A DNA stretch of 64,000 bases from Mauremys mutica (GCF_020497125.1 NW_025422947.1:59986-123985), one strand, 5' to 3'. Positions 47,301-61,945 are shown, counted from the stretch's first letter. Numbers and translations: made by a program. Notes: generated from the sequence alone by a model not told the origin.

Positions 47301-47639
47301 TACCATCGGATCTTGAATTTCAGACACTGAATGACCTGAATAAAGTGCTCTCAGATGAGCTCCAGACCAACAACAGTGATAGTAATTATTCAGCAAGTAT
47401 TTGAGCAGTTCACGATTCTCTCTAACGTTGCAGTTCTCCTCAGAGACCATTAATGCAGAGAAGCAGCAAAATTCATCAAACATAGAACTGGTTCTGACTT
47501 ATTTCCTTGGTCTTAAAAGAGAACACCAAGGACCTGAGTCTCCTCCCTGTCAATAACCCCCTGCTCAGCCAATCAGGGTAGAGACTGAGGACGGGAGGCT
47601 GAGGGTTCTCACCAGCGAGCCCAAAGGATGGCCCAGGTC

Positions 47640-48490
<851 letters not shown>

Positions 48491-48705
48491 GTTACACTCA
48501 TATTTTCAGAAATTAGTTGACTTTATTGCCAGAAAAAGACCATTAGAGCATCTAATCTGACCCCCTGCATATCACAGGCCTCCTGTAGGACACAATAGCT
48601 ACTTTTGAGGCAAACACATTCCAGAAAGGCATCTAGTCTTCATTAAATGACATCAGGAGATGGAGAATCCACCACTTTCCTTGGTAGCTTGCTCCTGAAC
48701 ATAAT
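48491..48705 (-). mobile_element. CR1 LINE 3' end, antisense
   Basis: Reverse complement of the tail at 32000-32110, extending about 100 bases further than the mirrored copy. The left palindrome arm ends within it, near 48602. Confidence 0.7.
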
Positions 48706-48740
48706 GGAGAATGGAAATGAATTTTTTTTTCTTTTTTTTA

Positions 48741-48812
48741 AGAGGGCACCTGGGTTTGAACAAAGGACCACTTGATCTGCAATCAAACACTCTACCACTG
48801 AACTATACCCCC
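48741..48812 (-). tRNA. tRNA-Cys-like gene (anticodon GCA), probably a pseudogene
   Basis: On the minus strand 72 bases fold as a tRNA. The acceptor GGGGGTA pairs with TGCCCTC using two G-U pairs, the D arm is TAGTTCAGTGGTAGAG, and the anticodon stem-loop is TTTGATTGCAGATCAAG with GCA. The T stem has a mismatch (CTTTG/CCAGG), and the discriminator is T rather than the usual U/A pattern I expect to verify. An A-rich stretch follows its 3' end on the same strand, as in retroposed copies. Confidence 0.65.
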
Positions 48813-49059
48813 ATTACAACAGGAATATGGAATCGTGATCTCCAGGACTTTGAAGGACAGACCCTGCTTCATCGAGCTCCTTTGCCATTCCCAGACCACA
48901 GGTGGTTTTAAAAATGGGGTTTGATTAAACTTCTTAAATGTGGTAAACACCACAGCTTGCACCCCCACTGCTATAGCTTCTCCCCATGGCAGAGCTGCCA
49001 CCTCCCGGGGAAGTGGATTGACTACACCAACAGGAAAACTCTCCCCCCTCAGCATGGAG

Positions 49060-49355
49060 CAGTGGTTCTCAAGCTGGGGGTCAGGACTGCAAAGTGGGTT
49101 GTGACCCTGTTTTAATGGGGTCACCAGGGCTGGCATTAGACTTGTTGGGTCCTGGGGCTGAAGCCAAAAGTCTGAGCCCCCCAACCCAGGGCTGAATCCC
49201 TCAGGCTTTGGTTTTGCCCTCCCCCCACTGGGGCTCAGTCTTTGGCACTCTCCCCATTCCCCCGAATGGAGGGGCTTGGTCCCTCTTTCCAGGGCTACGT
49301 ATTAAGTTATTTTGGCAGAAGGAGGTTGCAGTGAAAGGACGTTTGAGAAACCCTG
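49060..49355. mobile_element. hAT-type MITE, 296 bp
   Basis: The left end CAGTGGTTCTCAAG and right end TTTGAGAAACCCTG are inverted repeats of the classic hAT form. Flanks GCATGGAG (49052-49059) and GCACAGAG (49356-49363) form an 8-bp duplication with two transitions. No transposase is present. Confidence 0.78.
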
Positions 49356-49363
49356 GCACAGAG

Positions 49364-50149
49364 CATCTCCATTACTGAGCTGCAGCAGCCTAGACTCACT
49401 GTTTGAAATATTGACCTGGCCTTAGCCTCTGAATATGTCTAGGCTTGGCTCCCTGTGGCACCGTGGGTGATCAGACCCTGGAAGTACAGCCATGGAGACA
49501 CCACACACCAGCCTTGCCTAGCTGGCAAGGATCAAACCTTCACAGAAAGGCACCCATGGTTTTCTAGCCCAGCTCCCTAAGGCCTCAGCCACAACCACTT
49601 AACACAGAGGCCTTTCTACACTCTGGTTCTGTTCTCACTGAAGGGTCATTACAAATTGTTTGCTCAGACCAGCTTCCCCAGCACACTCACTGCTGTGCAG
49701 CTCTGTACGTGTGGCCATGGCTGAACAGCCAGAGTTCCTGCCCATTTCCCTACTGGCTGGAGCATGATGAGGGTGTGTTTGTGGTTAATGATGTTGCTGT
49801 AGATTGTTCATTCCCTGCCTTGGCAATTCAGACAGTCCCTTTTCCCGTTGTATTGCCAGCACCTCTGGGAGTCCAATAACAGAGGCAGGTTTTCTCTGGG
49901 CATTGAGATTTTTGACGGCGTTGGTGGCTCCTTTCTTTCCTCACCCTGGAGAAACTCAGCTTTTTATTCCATCCTTGATGGCTCATGGAATAACAAAAGC
50001 AGCATGAAGAGGAGAGTGAATATCTCACTGCCAGGGGGAAGGTGGACCCATTCCCTCTGTCTGACCATTGCCATTGCAGGAGAGAAGGTTTCAGTGGAAT
50101 CGAATGCCCTGGCTCAGACAATAGAGACAGGGATTTGCAGGGATTTGCA
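49364..50149. other. No gene seen
   Basis: Spacer DNA without supported features. Confidence 0.4.
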
Positions 50150-50470
50150 AACTTAACACTATTAATTTGAGCTTGAATAAGGACTGGGAGTAGCTGGCTC
50201 ACAAAAAAAGCTATTTTCCCTCTCTTGGTATTGACACCTCCCCATCAGTTATGGGGAGAGGGCTACATCCACCCTGACTGAATTAGCCTTCAACACTGGT
50301 TCTCCCCTTGTACGGTAACTCCCGTCACTTCATGTTCCAATCTATATTTATGCCTCTATCTGCAATTTTCACTCCATGCATCTGAAGAAGTGGGCTTTTT
50401 ACCCACGAACACTTATGCCCAAATAAATCTGTTAGTCCTTAAGGTGCCACCGGACTCCTTATTGCTTTTA
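50150..50470 (+). mobile_element. Penelope-like 3' end, second type
   Basis: The text TTGAGCTTGAATAAGGACTG to AAATAAATCTGTTAGTCCTT is a familiar reptile repeat. At 50382-50410 it reads CTGAAGA, a GTGGG/CCCAC hairpin, then GAAC where the hammerhead core has GAAA. The family assignment is from memory of this repeat. Confidence 0.5.
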
Positions 50471-51119
50471 GTTCTAAGCTGATCTTAACCCTTTCAGTAC
50501 CCTTACAAACTCAGATGCTTCTCACCACAGGCTGGCTGGTGGCTTTTCAGCCAGGCTCTCCCCTTTCATCAGCACTTCAGTTGCTTGGTGTGGGGGTGTC
50601 TGTAGATGTAGGTGGCAGAGAGAGATAAAGCCTGGCAAATGTCTCTCCTTTTATCATGTCCTTTCTTCCCTCATGGCTTTGTGCCCCCCTCCCCCCTTCA
50701 GAGTCAGGTGAGCATCACTGCGTCTCTCCAAGCAAGTCTGAGCAATTCCCCTGGGGTGTCCTCATGCAGGGGAGTCATTGCATTGCAGCTCTCTTGCTGG
50801 ACAATGGCTGTCAATGGGTTGTTTGACACCCTGTCTGGGTGTTGGTTACTTTCCTTGCTGTTGCCACTGGGGAGCTAATATTTGGCTGACTCCCCCACCT
50901 TACAGCACAGTGACAACCACACTGCACAATTCTCATAACTTCATATGCATGAATGGTCTACATCTATGGGTAGAGAAATGACTTTCAGCAGATCATATCC
51001 TTTCCCTGATACCTTACAAGTCATGCTCTATATGTAAGATCACGATGATATGAAAATGAGGATTATGGGGGTTACAGCCGCTCCCCCAAAGGTATAGAAT
51101 GTCACATGAGATTCTATGT
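50471..51119. other. No gene seen
   Basis: Non-coding spacer. It leads into a segment paralogous to the tRNA region at 30.6-31.3 kb. Confidence 0.4.
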
Positions 51120-51605
51120 TCATTTGTTCTGTAACAGCTTAACAGAGATCCAGTGACTGACCAATGGCATTTTCAAGTGCTAAAATAGCAAGCCATGTCA
51201 GTCTCTCATTGGCCATCAGCGACTGAAGATGTGGTTTAATGAGCCGGAGCTTCAAGGCGAGGGTGGCTCTGTCCACTGCCTTCCATTGCGCTGCTGGGCC
51301 CCAAGTCCCTGATGGCCAATATGTGACGCTGGGAGAAGAGAGTGGGGTGGCAAGTGGTGGCAGGACTTTTGCCACCAGGGTCTAGCTGCCCAACTTCCTC
51401 CTGGTACTGCTGGCCCACCCGTCGCCTTCAGGTAACCCAGGAACTAAGGCAGGAATAGGGCGAGGAAGCGAGTAAAGCCGAGCAAGGAAGGCAAAAGTGA
51501 ATCTTGTCTTAATGGGCCGCTCGCAATGACGTCCTTTTTCTGTGCCACAGCTGACAACAACATCCCAGACAGAAAAGAAGGAGGCCAAAAAGAAACCGAG
51601 CAGCT

Positions 51606-51641
51606 GCTGAAGTAGTTCAGTTGGGAGCGTGCTAGACTAAC
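51606..51641 (+). pseudogene. tRNA-Phe 5' half
   Basis: It starts GCTGAAGTAGTTCAGTTGGG like the gene at 30838. It has lost the anticodon and the entire 3' half and resumes with sequence that follows the intact tRNA (CAGGCT). An internal deletion of about 35 bases explains it. Confidence 0.65.
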
Positions 51642-51991
51642 AGGCTCTTCTGTCATCCTGTGTGCACGGGTGGGATGTTTTCTAAAAGTGCAGCAGTGCC
51701 TTTAACTGCCACGAGTCCCTCCTTTCAGGCTATGCAGCAGGAAAAGACAGCATGGGCTTCTGCACCGAGCTGGCCCACCTGATCTTTCATTCTTCTCTTG
51801 CTCTTTGTCAGCAAGGGGAAGAAAAAGAAGTTCTCCCTCAAGCTGGAGTCACAAGGGCGATGTAAGGACGACTTCCTGAGCCCCGGCTCCCGTCCTCTGC
51901 TCTGCCAGCTGACCTATTGAAGGGCTGCCACCACTTTCTCCAGGTTTGTCCATCGGTCTGTGCCAGGGTGAGCAACAACCAAACAGATGGA

Positions 51992-52029
51992 GTTTCTGTA
52001 GTGTAGTGGTTATCACATTTACCTAACAC
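51992..52029 (+). pseudogene. tRNA-Val 5' half, second copy
   Basis: It starts GTTTCTGTAGTGTAGTGG and has AAC at 52025-52027, then leaves the tRNA sequence within two or three bases. It is the partner of 31296-31332 and cannot fold as a tRNA. Confidence 0.7.
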
Positions 52030-52030
52030 C

Positions 52031-52829
52031 AGGCAGAAAACCAGGCAGAAACATGCTGGCTTCCTTTTCCCAGATCCCCTTGCTGTTCAGGAAGGCCTCC
52101 TCCTTCTCCTATTGGCCTGTCCCTGGGATAACTCCAACCCCCGCATGACAAATGGTGCTGACAGCAGTGGAAAAAGCACCTTGGCGGCAGGCTGGAGAAC
52201 CTAGAGGAGTGCGGCGTATCACCTTTTTGAGGCTTGTGGCTTGGCCTCCTCTGCTGTTGGAGGTTGGCCGGTGGAGGCCGGCTCTTCCTGCTGGCCTCCT
52301 CTGCGTGACTTGCCAAAGGAGGAAGTGAGGCAGGAATGGGGCAAAAGAGGAAAGTCGTGCTGAGGAAGGCAGGGCAGAAAGTAAGCACCTCACTGGGGCT
52401 AAGTGGGGTTAGTAGAGCATCACCATTCGTTCCGCAAAGCCGGGGGAGGTGCGGTTGGCTGCTGGGAGGCAGAATCCTGTGCCTGCCTCTTGGCTTCCCA
52501 GGGATGGCTCCTTGCAGCCCAGGAGAAGCGGGGTTCTGGGGGGACAGAAAAGCAGCAATGGCGAGGCTGAATGGGCTCCTTTCTGGCCGAGATGGTGGGT
52601 CTGGGAGTTGCCTGTAAGCCATAAGTGGACTTGGTGGAGTGAAAACCGCTGCTCCATTCTGGCTGACCTGGGGGAGCCATTGATGACATGGAAGTGGGGA
52701 CTGTGAGCAAATGGGATCCAGGAAGCCCCAGCCTGCCGCTCCAGGGGCCGAGTCTTCTTCTTCTCTCCTGCCATGGGGAGCCCGGCCTTAAGCCTGCCCA
52801 GCATGCACTGCAGCTCGAGCATTAAGCCT
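52031..52829. other. No gene seen
   Basis: Mixed non-coding DNA. The open frames on either strand show no domain. Confidence 0.35.
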
Positions 52830-53097
52830 TCCTGTGTGCATAACCGAACTACGGCCTAGTGTAATAAGGTGTAAAGTTTAGATTGTGAATTTATCTTTAA
52901 TTTCCATGGTAACTTACTTTGATCTTTTATACCTACCACTTATAATCCTTAAAACTCCATCTTTCTGTAGTTAATAAATCTGTTTTATGAAACTGGTGTA
53001 TTTTGCTTGAAGTTCTTGGGAAATCTCAGCTCCATTACAAGGCTGGTTCATGTACTATTCACAGTGAGGGAGGGGTGGACCCTGCATAATAAACTCA
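52830..53097 (+). mobile_element. LTR-like 3' end at the palindrome edge
   Basis: GTAGTTAATAAATCTGTTTT, then TTGCTTGAAGTTCTTGGGAA resembles the R/U5 end of a turtle LTR, with AATAAA at 52973-52978. The right palindrome arm begins immediately after it. Confidence 0.45.
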
Positions 53098-53180
53098 CTA
53101 TTGTGTCATACAGGAGGCCTGTGATACGAAGGGGGTCAGATTAGATGCTCTAATGGTCTCTTCTGGCCATCAAGTCGACT

Positions 53181-53980
53181 AATTTCTGAAAAACTGAGTG
53201 TAGCATTGGGAGCAGTGTCTGATGTTTCCCTGTCTAGCCGGCTTGCTGCCTAGAACGAACGCTCCTTGAGTGGGGTGATCCACAGGGAGTAGCTCAAACC
53301 TGCAAAGTGCCTGGCCAGGGGCAGGACATTAGCCCAGCAAGGGAGGGGTGTGGCAGTGACATCACAAAGGCCTTTTGCAGGACCTCAGCCTATTGGTCAG
53401 AGGTGGTGACCTCACAGAAAGATGCTGACATCAGCCAGGCAGGACAGGGGCGAGGGGCCAGGGAAACCTCAGAGACCCCTGTGGCTTTGCTTCAGCAAGT
53501 CTCCTTCTCCAGGTCTCTCTTTGAGGACTGAGAGAGTATTTCGGTTCACGGACGTGAGCACCAGGAAGAACCTCTTTTGAGTCTTCTCCTTCCCTTTTAG
53601 TGATTTTACTAGAAAACAGCCATCCCTGTTTAGAAGGTAAGAGCCTCCTGGAGGTTTGAAACCTGTTCAGTCTGATCCATGGGGGTGACAGTTGAATTCT
53701 AGGCATAGAAGACATGAGCTTAAGGAGGCAGAACTTTATTCTGCACCTGGGATTTTGTCCCTTAGAATCACTGGGGACATTAGGGTTTGTTCTTTTTGCT
53801 TCCCCTCTTCCTCCCTCCTCTTTTTGTCTTGCTTCCTTTGTCCTTTTATCTGTTCTCCTCTCAACACCAGAAAGGTGTGTGTGCGTGTGCTGCGGGGGAG
53901 TGCTCTACAGCTCCCACTGGGGGAGGTCCACCCAAAAATATGGGGCTGAAATAGTGCTTGGGCAGTGATCCCCACCAGTG
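53181..53980 (+). promoter_or_regulatory. CRE-rich promoter-like unit, copy D
   Basis: Octamers TGACATCA 53357-53364, TGACCTCA 53407-53414 and TGACATCA 53426-53433 are intact. About 15 bases are missing between the CCAAT box and the second octamer compared with copy A. It points into the 3' side of ZNF-3. Confidence 0.5.
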
Positions 53981-54324
53981 ACCTGGGCCATCCTTTGGGC
54001 TCTCTGGTGAGAACCCTCAGCCTCCCATCCTCAGTCTCTATCCCTGATTGGCTGAGCAGAGGGTTATTGACAGGGAGGAGACTCAGGTCCTTGTTGGACT
54101 CTTTTAAGACCAAGTAAATAAGTCAGAACCAGTTCTGTGTTTCATGGATTTTGCTGCTTCTCTGCATTAATGGTCTCTGAGCAGTTCACGATTCTCTCTA
54201 ACCTTGCAGTTCTCCTCAAATACTTGCTGAATAATTACTGTCACGGTTGTTGGTCTGGAGCTCATCTGAGAGCACTTTATTCTGGTCATTCAATGTCTGA
54301 AATTCAAGATCCGATGGTTAGTTT

Positions 54325-54466
54325 GAAAATCAGGGCTCTTGGGTCCTATTCCCAACTCTGCCACTGGCTGGGTGTGTGACCTCAGACAAGTCAATTCTCC
54401 TTTCTCAGCCTTAGCTTCTCCCTCTTTCAAGTAGGGATAATAATGATCCACTCCTACCTACCTCAC
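54325..54466 (+). mobile_element. MIR-like SINE core
   Basis: Same MIR-type text as 33262-33395, within the mirrored arm. Confidence 0.65.
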
Positions 54467-55022
54467 AGTGGGTGGAGGCAGGGTCGGCTCTAGGTTTTTT
54501 GCCGCCCCAAGCAAAAAAAAATTTTGGCTGCCCCCACCTCAGCCCTGGGGTCCCCCGCCATATGCTCCTGCTGCCTGAGCCCTGGGCTTCACCGTACCCA
54601 CAGCCCCCTGCCACCCCAGCCCTGGGCTCTCCCCCCCCCCACCCCATGCCAACAACATAGGTTTGTTCTCCCCAGTCCACCCAGGCTGAGCTGCTCCCGT
54701 TTATACTCCGTCTCCAGTCGGAGCATGCCCAGAGAGGGTGAGGGGGTGTGGCCTCTTCAGCCCACATGGCGCAGTTAACCCTAGCAGTGCCAGTGCAGGG
54801 TGGATGCACCTCATCACAGACAGCATTTCCCAAGTGTTGGGATTAGCTAGGAGATCTCTCCAAGAGTAACCTCCTGTAGGGACTGGGTCACAAATACCTT
54901 GGGAACCAAATACCTGGGTGTTTTCCTAATTCTGAATCACTTGCGGTGGAATTCTATCCCTGGATCATCTGAGACAATATTGACTTAAACAACTGAACTA
55001 CCCTGTGACCATGTGCACTTAC

Positions 55023-55197
55023 TTCCGTCAGTTGCACCCATTTGGGGTCTGCTGCTGTTCACCTTTTCAGAGTGGAGATTTAAACATACGACTGTTTCTT
55101 TGATAATATGTTCAACAGCTTAGAGTATTCTCTCCTGTTGACTGAACTTTTTGAATTTTCTCCATGTCATCATGCAGAGATAGGGGGAAAAACAAAC
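55023..55197 (-). pseudogene. Broken copy of the 177-bp exon-like segment
   Basis: It mirrors 46424-46600 with both splice sites kept. Two bases are missing (CAAAAAGTTCAG instead of CAAATGCAGTTCAG), and CTCCAAGC has become CTCTAAGC, giving a stop in the original frame. Confidence 0.5.
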
Positions 55198-55439
55198 CTG
55201 AAGTTAAAAAATGGTAATTTGTCTGAAATTTCACAAAAAATCTGAGCTACATTCTGTCAAACAAAACTAACATGCAGTTATATGACCAAGGAGCCTGCAT
55301 GAAAGATAGAAAACCCATATCACAGAGAGGTAGAAGACACTTTCATTTTAATTTAAAGTGAAATTCCAGACTAGGCTACATCTGATGTCTCAGAATCAGG
55401 ATAAGAAATTCTCCCATGATCCACTGAAACCTGCTTCTC

Positions 55440-55580
55440 CCAGCGCTTTCTCATGCATCTGACGAAGTGGGTATTCACCCACGAAAGACTATCAGACTTT
55501 TGGAGCATGAGCTATCAGGTGCCACAGGATTTTTTGCTGCTTTTACAGATCCAGACTAACATGGCTACCCCTCTGATACC
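55440..55580 (+). mobile_element. Penelope-like 3' end with full hammerhead-type core boxes
   Basis: At 55459-55486 it reads CTGACGA, then an A and the hairpin GTGGGT-ATTC-ACCCAC, then GAAA, all core elements of a hammerhead ribozyme except a verified stem III and stem I. The next 23 bases are inverted relative to the left-arm copy, which would break stem III. Confidence 0.5.
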
Positions 55581-56620
55581 TCTCTCATTAGTGTTATTTA
55601 CAGGAGTTTTAGCACCTTCATAGCGGGAGAAAAAACAGCCGACCTTCCCAGAAGCAGCTTTGCCATTGAGGGAAAAGGGGATTTGAACGGTGCTTGGGAT
55701 CCATTTGAAATCCCCTTCCAAGTCTGACACTTTCATCGCCTGCCAGACTGACTCTGATTTAGGATCAAAGACGTCCAAGCACCATTCCCAAGCATGGACA
55801 GCCAAGAACATGACCCCACCAGACACGTTGGGAAGCGAAGGAATACGAAGGGGTGAACTGTGCATGGCTCAGGCACAAGGTAACAGTTCTGGGGTGATGG
55901 GGAAGGATGGAATGTCTGAGTCGCCCCATCTCCTTCCAGTGTCACAGAGCCTAAAATGACCCTTATTTCCCTGACACTGCTCCAGCTCTTCATCATATTT
56001 AAATATATTTTAAATGAGAAAAAAGTCAACAAAATAACTGCTGTTCTGCACAATCCAGGGTAATGTGAGAACAACTGGGAATGAGACAATCTGTCCTCAA
56101 AGAGGAACTTGACGTCTCTAACAATAACTTTGCACTGGGAGGAGAAGTATAAATGTGAATCTCCAGGTTTGTTTAGACAAGGAAATGTGATGGTGATTAG
56201 GTCAGATCAGGAGGAAATGGGCTATGGATAGTCAGTGGGGTTATCTAGCACATGTCTTTACTGCAAGAATAGCTGTCTTATTACATCAGGAAAGTGAACT
56301 CAAGCTAGCTAACTCCACGGCAACCACAGTGATGAGACCCAAGTAGATTTTATCTCAACGTAACTGGTTGAAGAAACCCCCATCTCCCCCACCTGGGGTG
56401 ATGACATTCCTGGTAGAAAAGACACCCACTCCCATGACTCGCAGGACAATGGAGTTGATACAAAGGACCACAGGATCCACCCCAAAGACGGGCGAGCTTC
56501 AAAAGTGGGCAACTCATGTGTGGGAGCTGAGGGACTACAATGTGCAAAAGATGCAAACAGCCTTAACGCTCACTACCTGGGAACGCTCAAAAGAATTAAA
56601 GAAAAAATCTCCTGACAGCT

Positions 56621-57856
<1,236 letters not shown>

Positions 57857-58978
57857 TCAGAATTGGGGATGGAAAGGCAGAGAACAAACCCAAGTAAGTG
57901 CTGGAGAGACAGAAAATAAAAATCAGGGACAGAACTCCCCCTAACTCTTCCCCACAGGGGACAGTGGAGGGGATCAATTCTGCTCCCCACCCAGGACCGG
58001 CCTTTGGGGGGGGGGCGTATGGGTGCCCCACCCAAGGGGGTGCCGGGCGCAGGGTTTGGATTCCCACCTGACCTGCTGCCGAGAGGCTCGCTGGGCTGAT
58101 GAAAGCGGCACAGGGAGGCAGATAAGCAGCTGGGGGAGTGGGAGACCCGAGCTGCAGGGGGCAGCTGGACGACCAGCCGTCAGAGTCAGGTGGTTGCTCC
58201 GGAGCAGAAGGGCCCCTCTTCCGCCCTGCTCCATGTCTGCAGCTGCTGCTGTTCCTGTCCTCCCAACCCCCCACCCTCCGTTCACCCCCGGAGTCGCCCC
58301 GTCCACCCCCGACTGGGAGCATCCTCCTGACTGCTCTGCAGGGGGGAGGTGCTGATTGATGGCGGGGTGATCCCCTCCCCCACACCCAGATACCCGATTT
58401 CCACTGAGCTGGGGTGATGGGACGGGGGAATCTGCGTGTGCTGCTGCCTCTCTGGGGCCGGAGCTGCCGGCAGCTGCTTCTGTCTGAACAAGCCTAGTTC
58501 AGGCTCCTGACCCTGGGAACTTTCTTAAAGAGACAGCGCGCTCACTCACTCAGGCACACACACACACACAGTCCTTTACACACTCCCTTCAACATCCACA
58601 CACTCTTTAATATCCTCCCGTCAACACACACACCAGGGCTCCCTGCATCCAGGTCACTTCCCCACCTGGGCGGTGCTGAGACATCAGGAGCAGCTGTTCT
58701 CCTGCCCTCCCCTTACACAGCCTGCAGGGAAAGTGACCTGGGTGCAGGAAGCCCTGACGTCGCTCCTTGCTCCCCTCTCCCAGCCCCCCAGGGCTGTGTG
58801 GGGCGGGGGAGCAGCAGTCCAGTGGGGGAGCGACCAGCAATGCCAGCTGCTTCGTGCATCCAGGTCAGGTTCCCCACTTGGGTGCAGGAGGGGGTGCCGG
58901 GGTTAGAGGCAAAGGGGGCACAGTGCAGGGGTTGAGGGCACAGGAGAGTGGTGCAGGGGGTAGCAGTGAAGGGGTGCA

Positions 58979-59917
58979 TAGAACCATAAAATATCAGGGT
59001 TGGAAGGGACCTCAGGATGTATCTAGTCCACCCTCCTGCTCAAAGTAGGACCAATTCCCAACTAAATCATCCCAGCCAGGGCTTTGTCAAGCCAGGCCTT
59101 AAAAACCTCTAAGGAAGGAGGTTCCACCACCTCCCTAGGGAACCCATTCCAGTGCTTCACCACCCTCCTAGTGAAATAGTTTTTCCTAGTATCCAACCTA
59201 GACCTCCCCCACTGCAACTTGAGGTCATTACTCCTTGTTCTGTCATCTGCTACCACTGAGAACAGTCTAGATCCATCCTCTTTGGAACCCTCCTTCAGCA
59301 GTTGAAAGCAGCGATCAAATCCCGGCTCAGTCTTCTCTTCTGCAGACTAAACAATCCCAGTTCCCTCAGCCTCTCCTCATAAGTCATGTGCTCCAGCCCA
59401 CTAATCATTTTTCGTTGCCCTCTGCTGGACTCTTTCCAATTTTTCCACATCCTTCTTGTAGTGTGGGGCCCAAAACTGGACACAGTACTCCAGATGAGGC
59501 CTCACCAATGTCGAATAGAGGGGAACGATCACGTCTCTCGATCCGCTGGCAATGCCTCTATTTATACAGCCCAAACTGCCATTAGCCTTCTTGGCAACAA
59601 GGGCAACTGCTGACTCATATCCAGCTTCTCATCCACTGTAACCCCTAGGTCCTTTTCTGCAGAACTGCTTCCTAGCCATTCGGTCCCTAGTCTGTAACAG
59701 TGAATGGGATTCTTCTGTCCTAAGTGCTGGACTCTGCACTTGTCCTTGTTGAACCTCATCAGGTTTCTTTTGGCCCAATCCTCTAATTTGTCTAGGTCCC
59801 TCTGTATCCTATCCCTACCCTCTAGCATATCTACCACTCCTCCCAGTTTAGTGTCATCTGCAAACTTGCTGAGAGTGCAGTCCACGCCATCCTCCAGATC
59901 ATTCATGATTGCGGCAC
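58979..59917 (-). mobile_element. CR1 LINE 3' end with reverse transcriptase remnant
   Basis: Mirrored copy of 41745-42679. It reads [18 protein letters not shown] and ends in the same terminal repeats, with frameshifts at other places than the left copy. FADDTK is closer to the CR1 consensus. Confidence 0.88.
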
Positions 59918-60378
59918 AGGAGTGGAGTGCAAGGGCTGGGGTGAAGGGGGCACAGTGCAGGGGTTAGGGGCTCAGGAGGGGGCAGGTGTTGGGGTGCACG
60001 AGGGGGGCAGAGGTTAGGAATGAAGGGGTGTAGGGATTAGGGGGTGCAGGAGGGGGAGCAGGCATTTGGGGCAAAGGGACACAGTGCAGAGGTTTGGGGG
60101 AAGGGAACGTGGGTTGCCTAGGGAGCCCATGGGAGCCAGGGGCACCAAAATGCAAGTTCGCCCCAGGTGCCATTTCCCCAAGGCCGGCCCTGCCCACATC
60201 CCATCCAAACACTCAGTAGGAAGGGAGGGAGCTCCAGCCGAGGTGTCAATCATCATCTGTAGGAAGCCAGGAGTGAGATCTGCTGGGGACTGTCCTGAGC
60301 TCACAGAGTCTGTGTGGGGAATCCCAGCGGGTTCTCTCAGGCACTTACAGTTTCTGGGTTGGTTTAATGTTTCCTCAC

Positions 60379-60492
60379 CTGTGCAGGGACTTCCCAGGAT
60401 CTCGCTTTCCATCGAACCAGGGAGATCCAGGACCCACGGCTCTTCCCCTCCTTCCAGCTGGAAGATCACAGAGGGTTGGGAAACTGGAAACC
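60379..60492 (-). CDS. ZNF-3 KRAB-B-like exon
   Basis: The 114-bp exon on the minus strand has phase 1 on both sides and codes for [20 protein letters not shown], then VLDLPGSMES. It differs from the ZNF-2 exon by one residue (Met for Val) as far as I can see. Confidence 0.8.
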
Positions 60493-61505
60493 CTGCTCAA
60501 GGGAAAGAAAACAAAGGAGATCAGGGGAATTCATAGGCCATCTATCATCATAAAAAACATTCTATTAGTTTAACCCCAGTCCATTTTAAACAATAAAATC
60601 GCAGGGCCAGCTCCCCAGGTGTTCAAAGGTGCAGAACACTCTGCTTAGGAGGGATTTAACTATCCCCTTCTTCGCGGGAAACACACATAGCCAGACACTC
60701 ATTATCAAAGTGGCTCCTAAAAAACAGAGACTGGAACTGCATTTCCCAGAAAGTGAAGACTCCAGAGGGTAAGTGTCCCTGGCACTGCTTCTTGCTGACA
60801 GACAGGTCCAGAGCCAAAGAGAGAGTCCAGGGGAAGCTGGGAACAGGAAGCATGGGCTGGGGGGGTTCAGTGGAGTAAGGACCAGGAAGGGCAGGGATAT
60901 CACTGAAGGCAGGATCTCAGCAGCATTAGATGTCAGGAAAGCACATCCTGCGGCATTAGGGAACCTAGTGAGTCAGGTATAAAGGGAAGGAGCATAAAAA
61001 ACACTGTGTGTGGAGAAAGCTGGCAAATTAGATGGTGTAGTTCAAGAGCCACAGACCAATTCTTCTGCCAAAGGAGAATGTGAAAAATAAGAATCAGGCC
61101 ACGTGACTTCAGGAGGGACAAATTCGAAGATCCAAAGAACATGCAGAGAAGAGAGACGGCGGCTCTTGCAGGTGGGGATGGAAAAGGAAGAGTCTCCGTG
61201 GTTCATGGAGCCAATTAGTTCGTTTTATCATTCATTGATCATTGTTATGGTGATCTCACATGTTATTTCAGATGTAGTCACTGTGTACGAAATAGATTTA
61301 AGTTGTAGGTATAGACAGAAGTAAGACAGGTAGAGCCCTGCATGGATACAAAATTTATATCTGCAGCCGATCTGCGATCCGCAAAAATGGTCCATGGATA
61401 TCTGCAGATTTTCAGAGCTCTAGAAACAAAATTTGTACCCGCAGCCGATCCACAAAAATGGTCCGAATTCTCCACCAGGAGACGTGATCAAAGCAAAGGG
61501 CTAAG

Positions 61506-61945
61506 GCAGTGAATCCTAAAATCTTCTAATATAGGCTGGAAGGGATCTCAAGAAGTCATCTACTCCATTCCCATTGCCCTGCGGCAGGATCAGGTGTAAA
61601 TATGCCAGAAGTTTGTCTGACCTGTTCTTAAAACCTTCCTGGGACAAGAATTCCACCACCTCTCTTTGTAATCCATTCCAGCACTTCCCTATCCTTATTG
61701 CTAGAAAGGTTTTTGTATTACCCACCCTCAACCTCCCTTGCAGCAGATCAAGCCAATTACTTCTCCTCCTACCTTCAGTGGACATGACGAACAATTAATC
61801 ACTGCTCTCTTATAACAACCCTTGACATATTTGAAGACTGTTCTCAGTTCCCCACTCACTCTTTTCTCAAAATTAAACATGCCCAGTTCTTTCAACCTTC
61901 CCTCATAAGTCATGTTCGAGGACCAGGAGGGCGCTTTTTCCTTCT
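61506..61945 (-). mobile_element. CR1 LINE 3' end
   Basis: Mirrored copy of 39715-40140, with the same decayed frame NMTYEGRLKELGMFNFEKR. Confidence 0.7.

Larger units (their letters stand above)
51120..52030 (+). repeat. Duplicate of the 30.6-31.3 kb tRNA block
   Basis: Shared phrases such as GCTAAAATAGCAAG, AGCAAGGGGAAGAAAAAGAA and GGAGTCACAAGGG occur in the same order, together with both tRNA relics. This shows a segmental duplication of a tRNA-Phe/tRNA-Val pair, now decayed. Confidence 0.7.
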
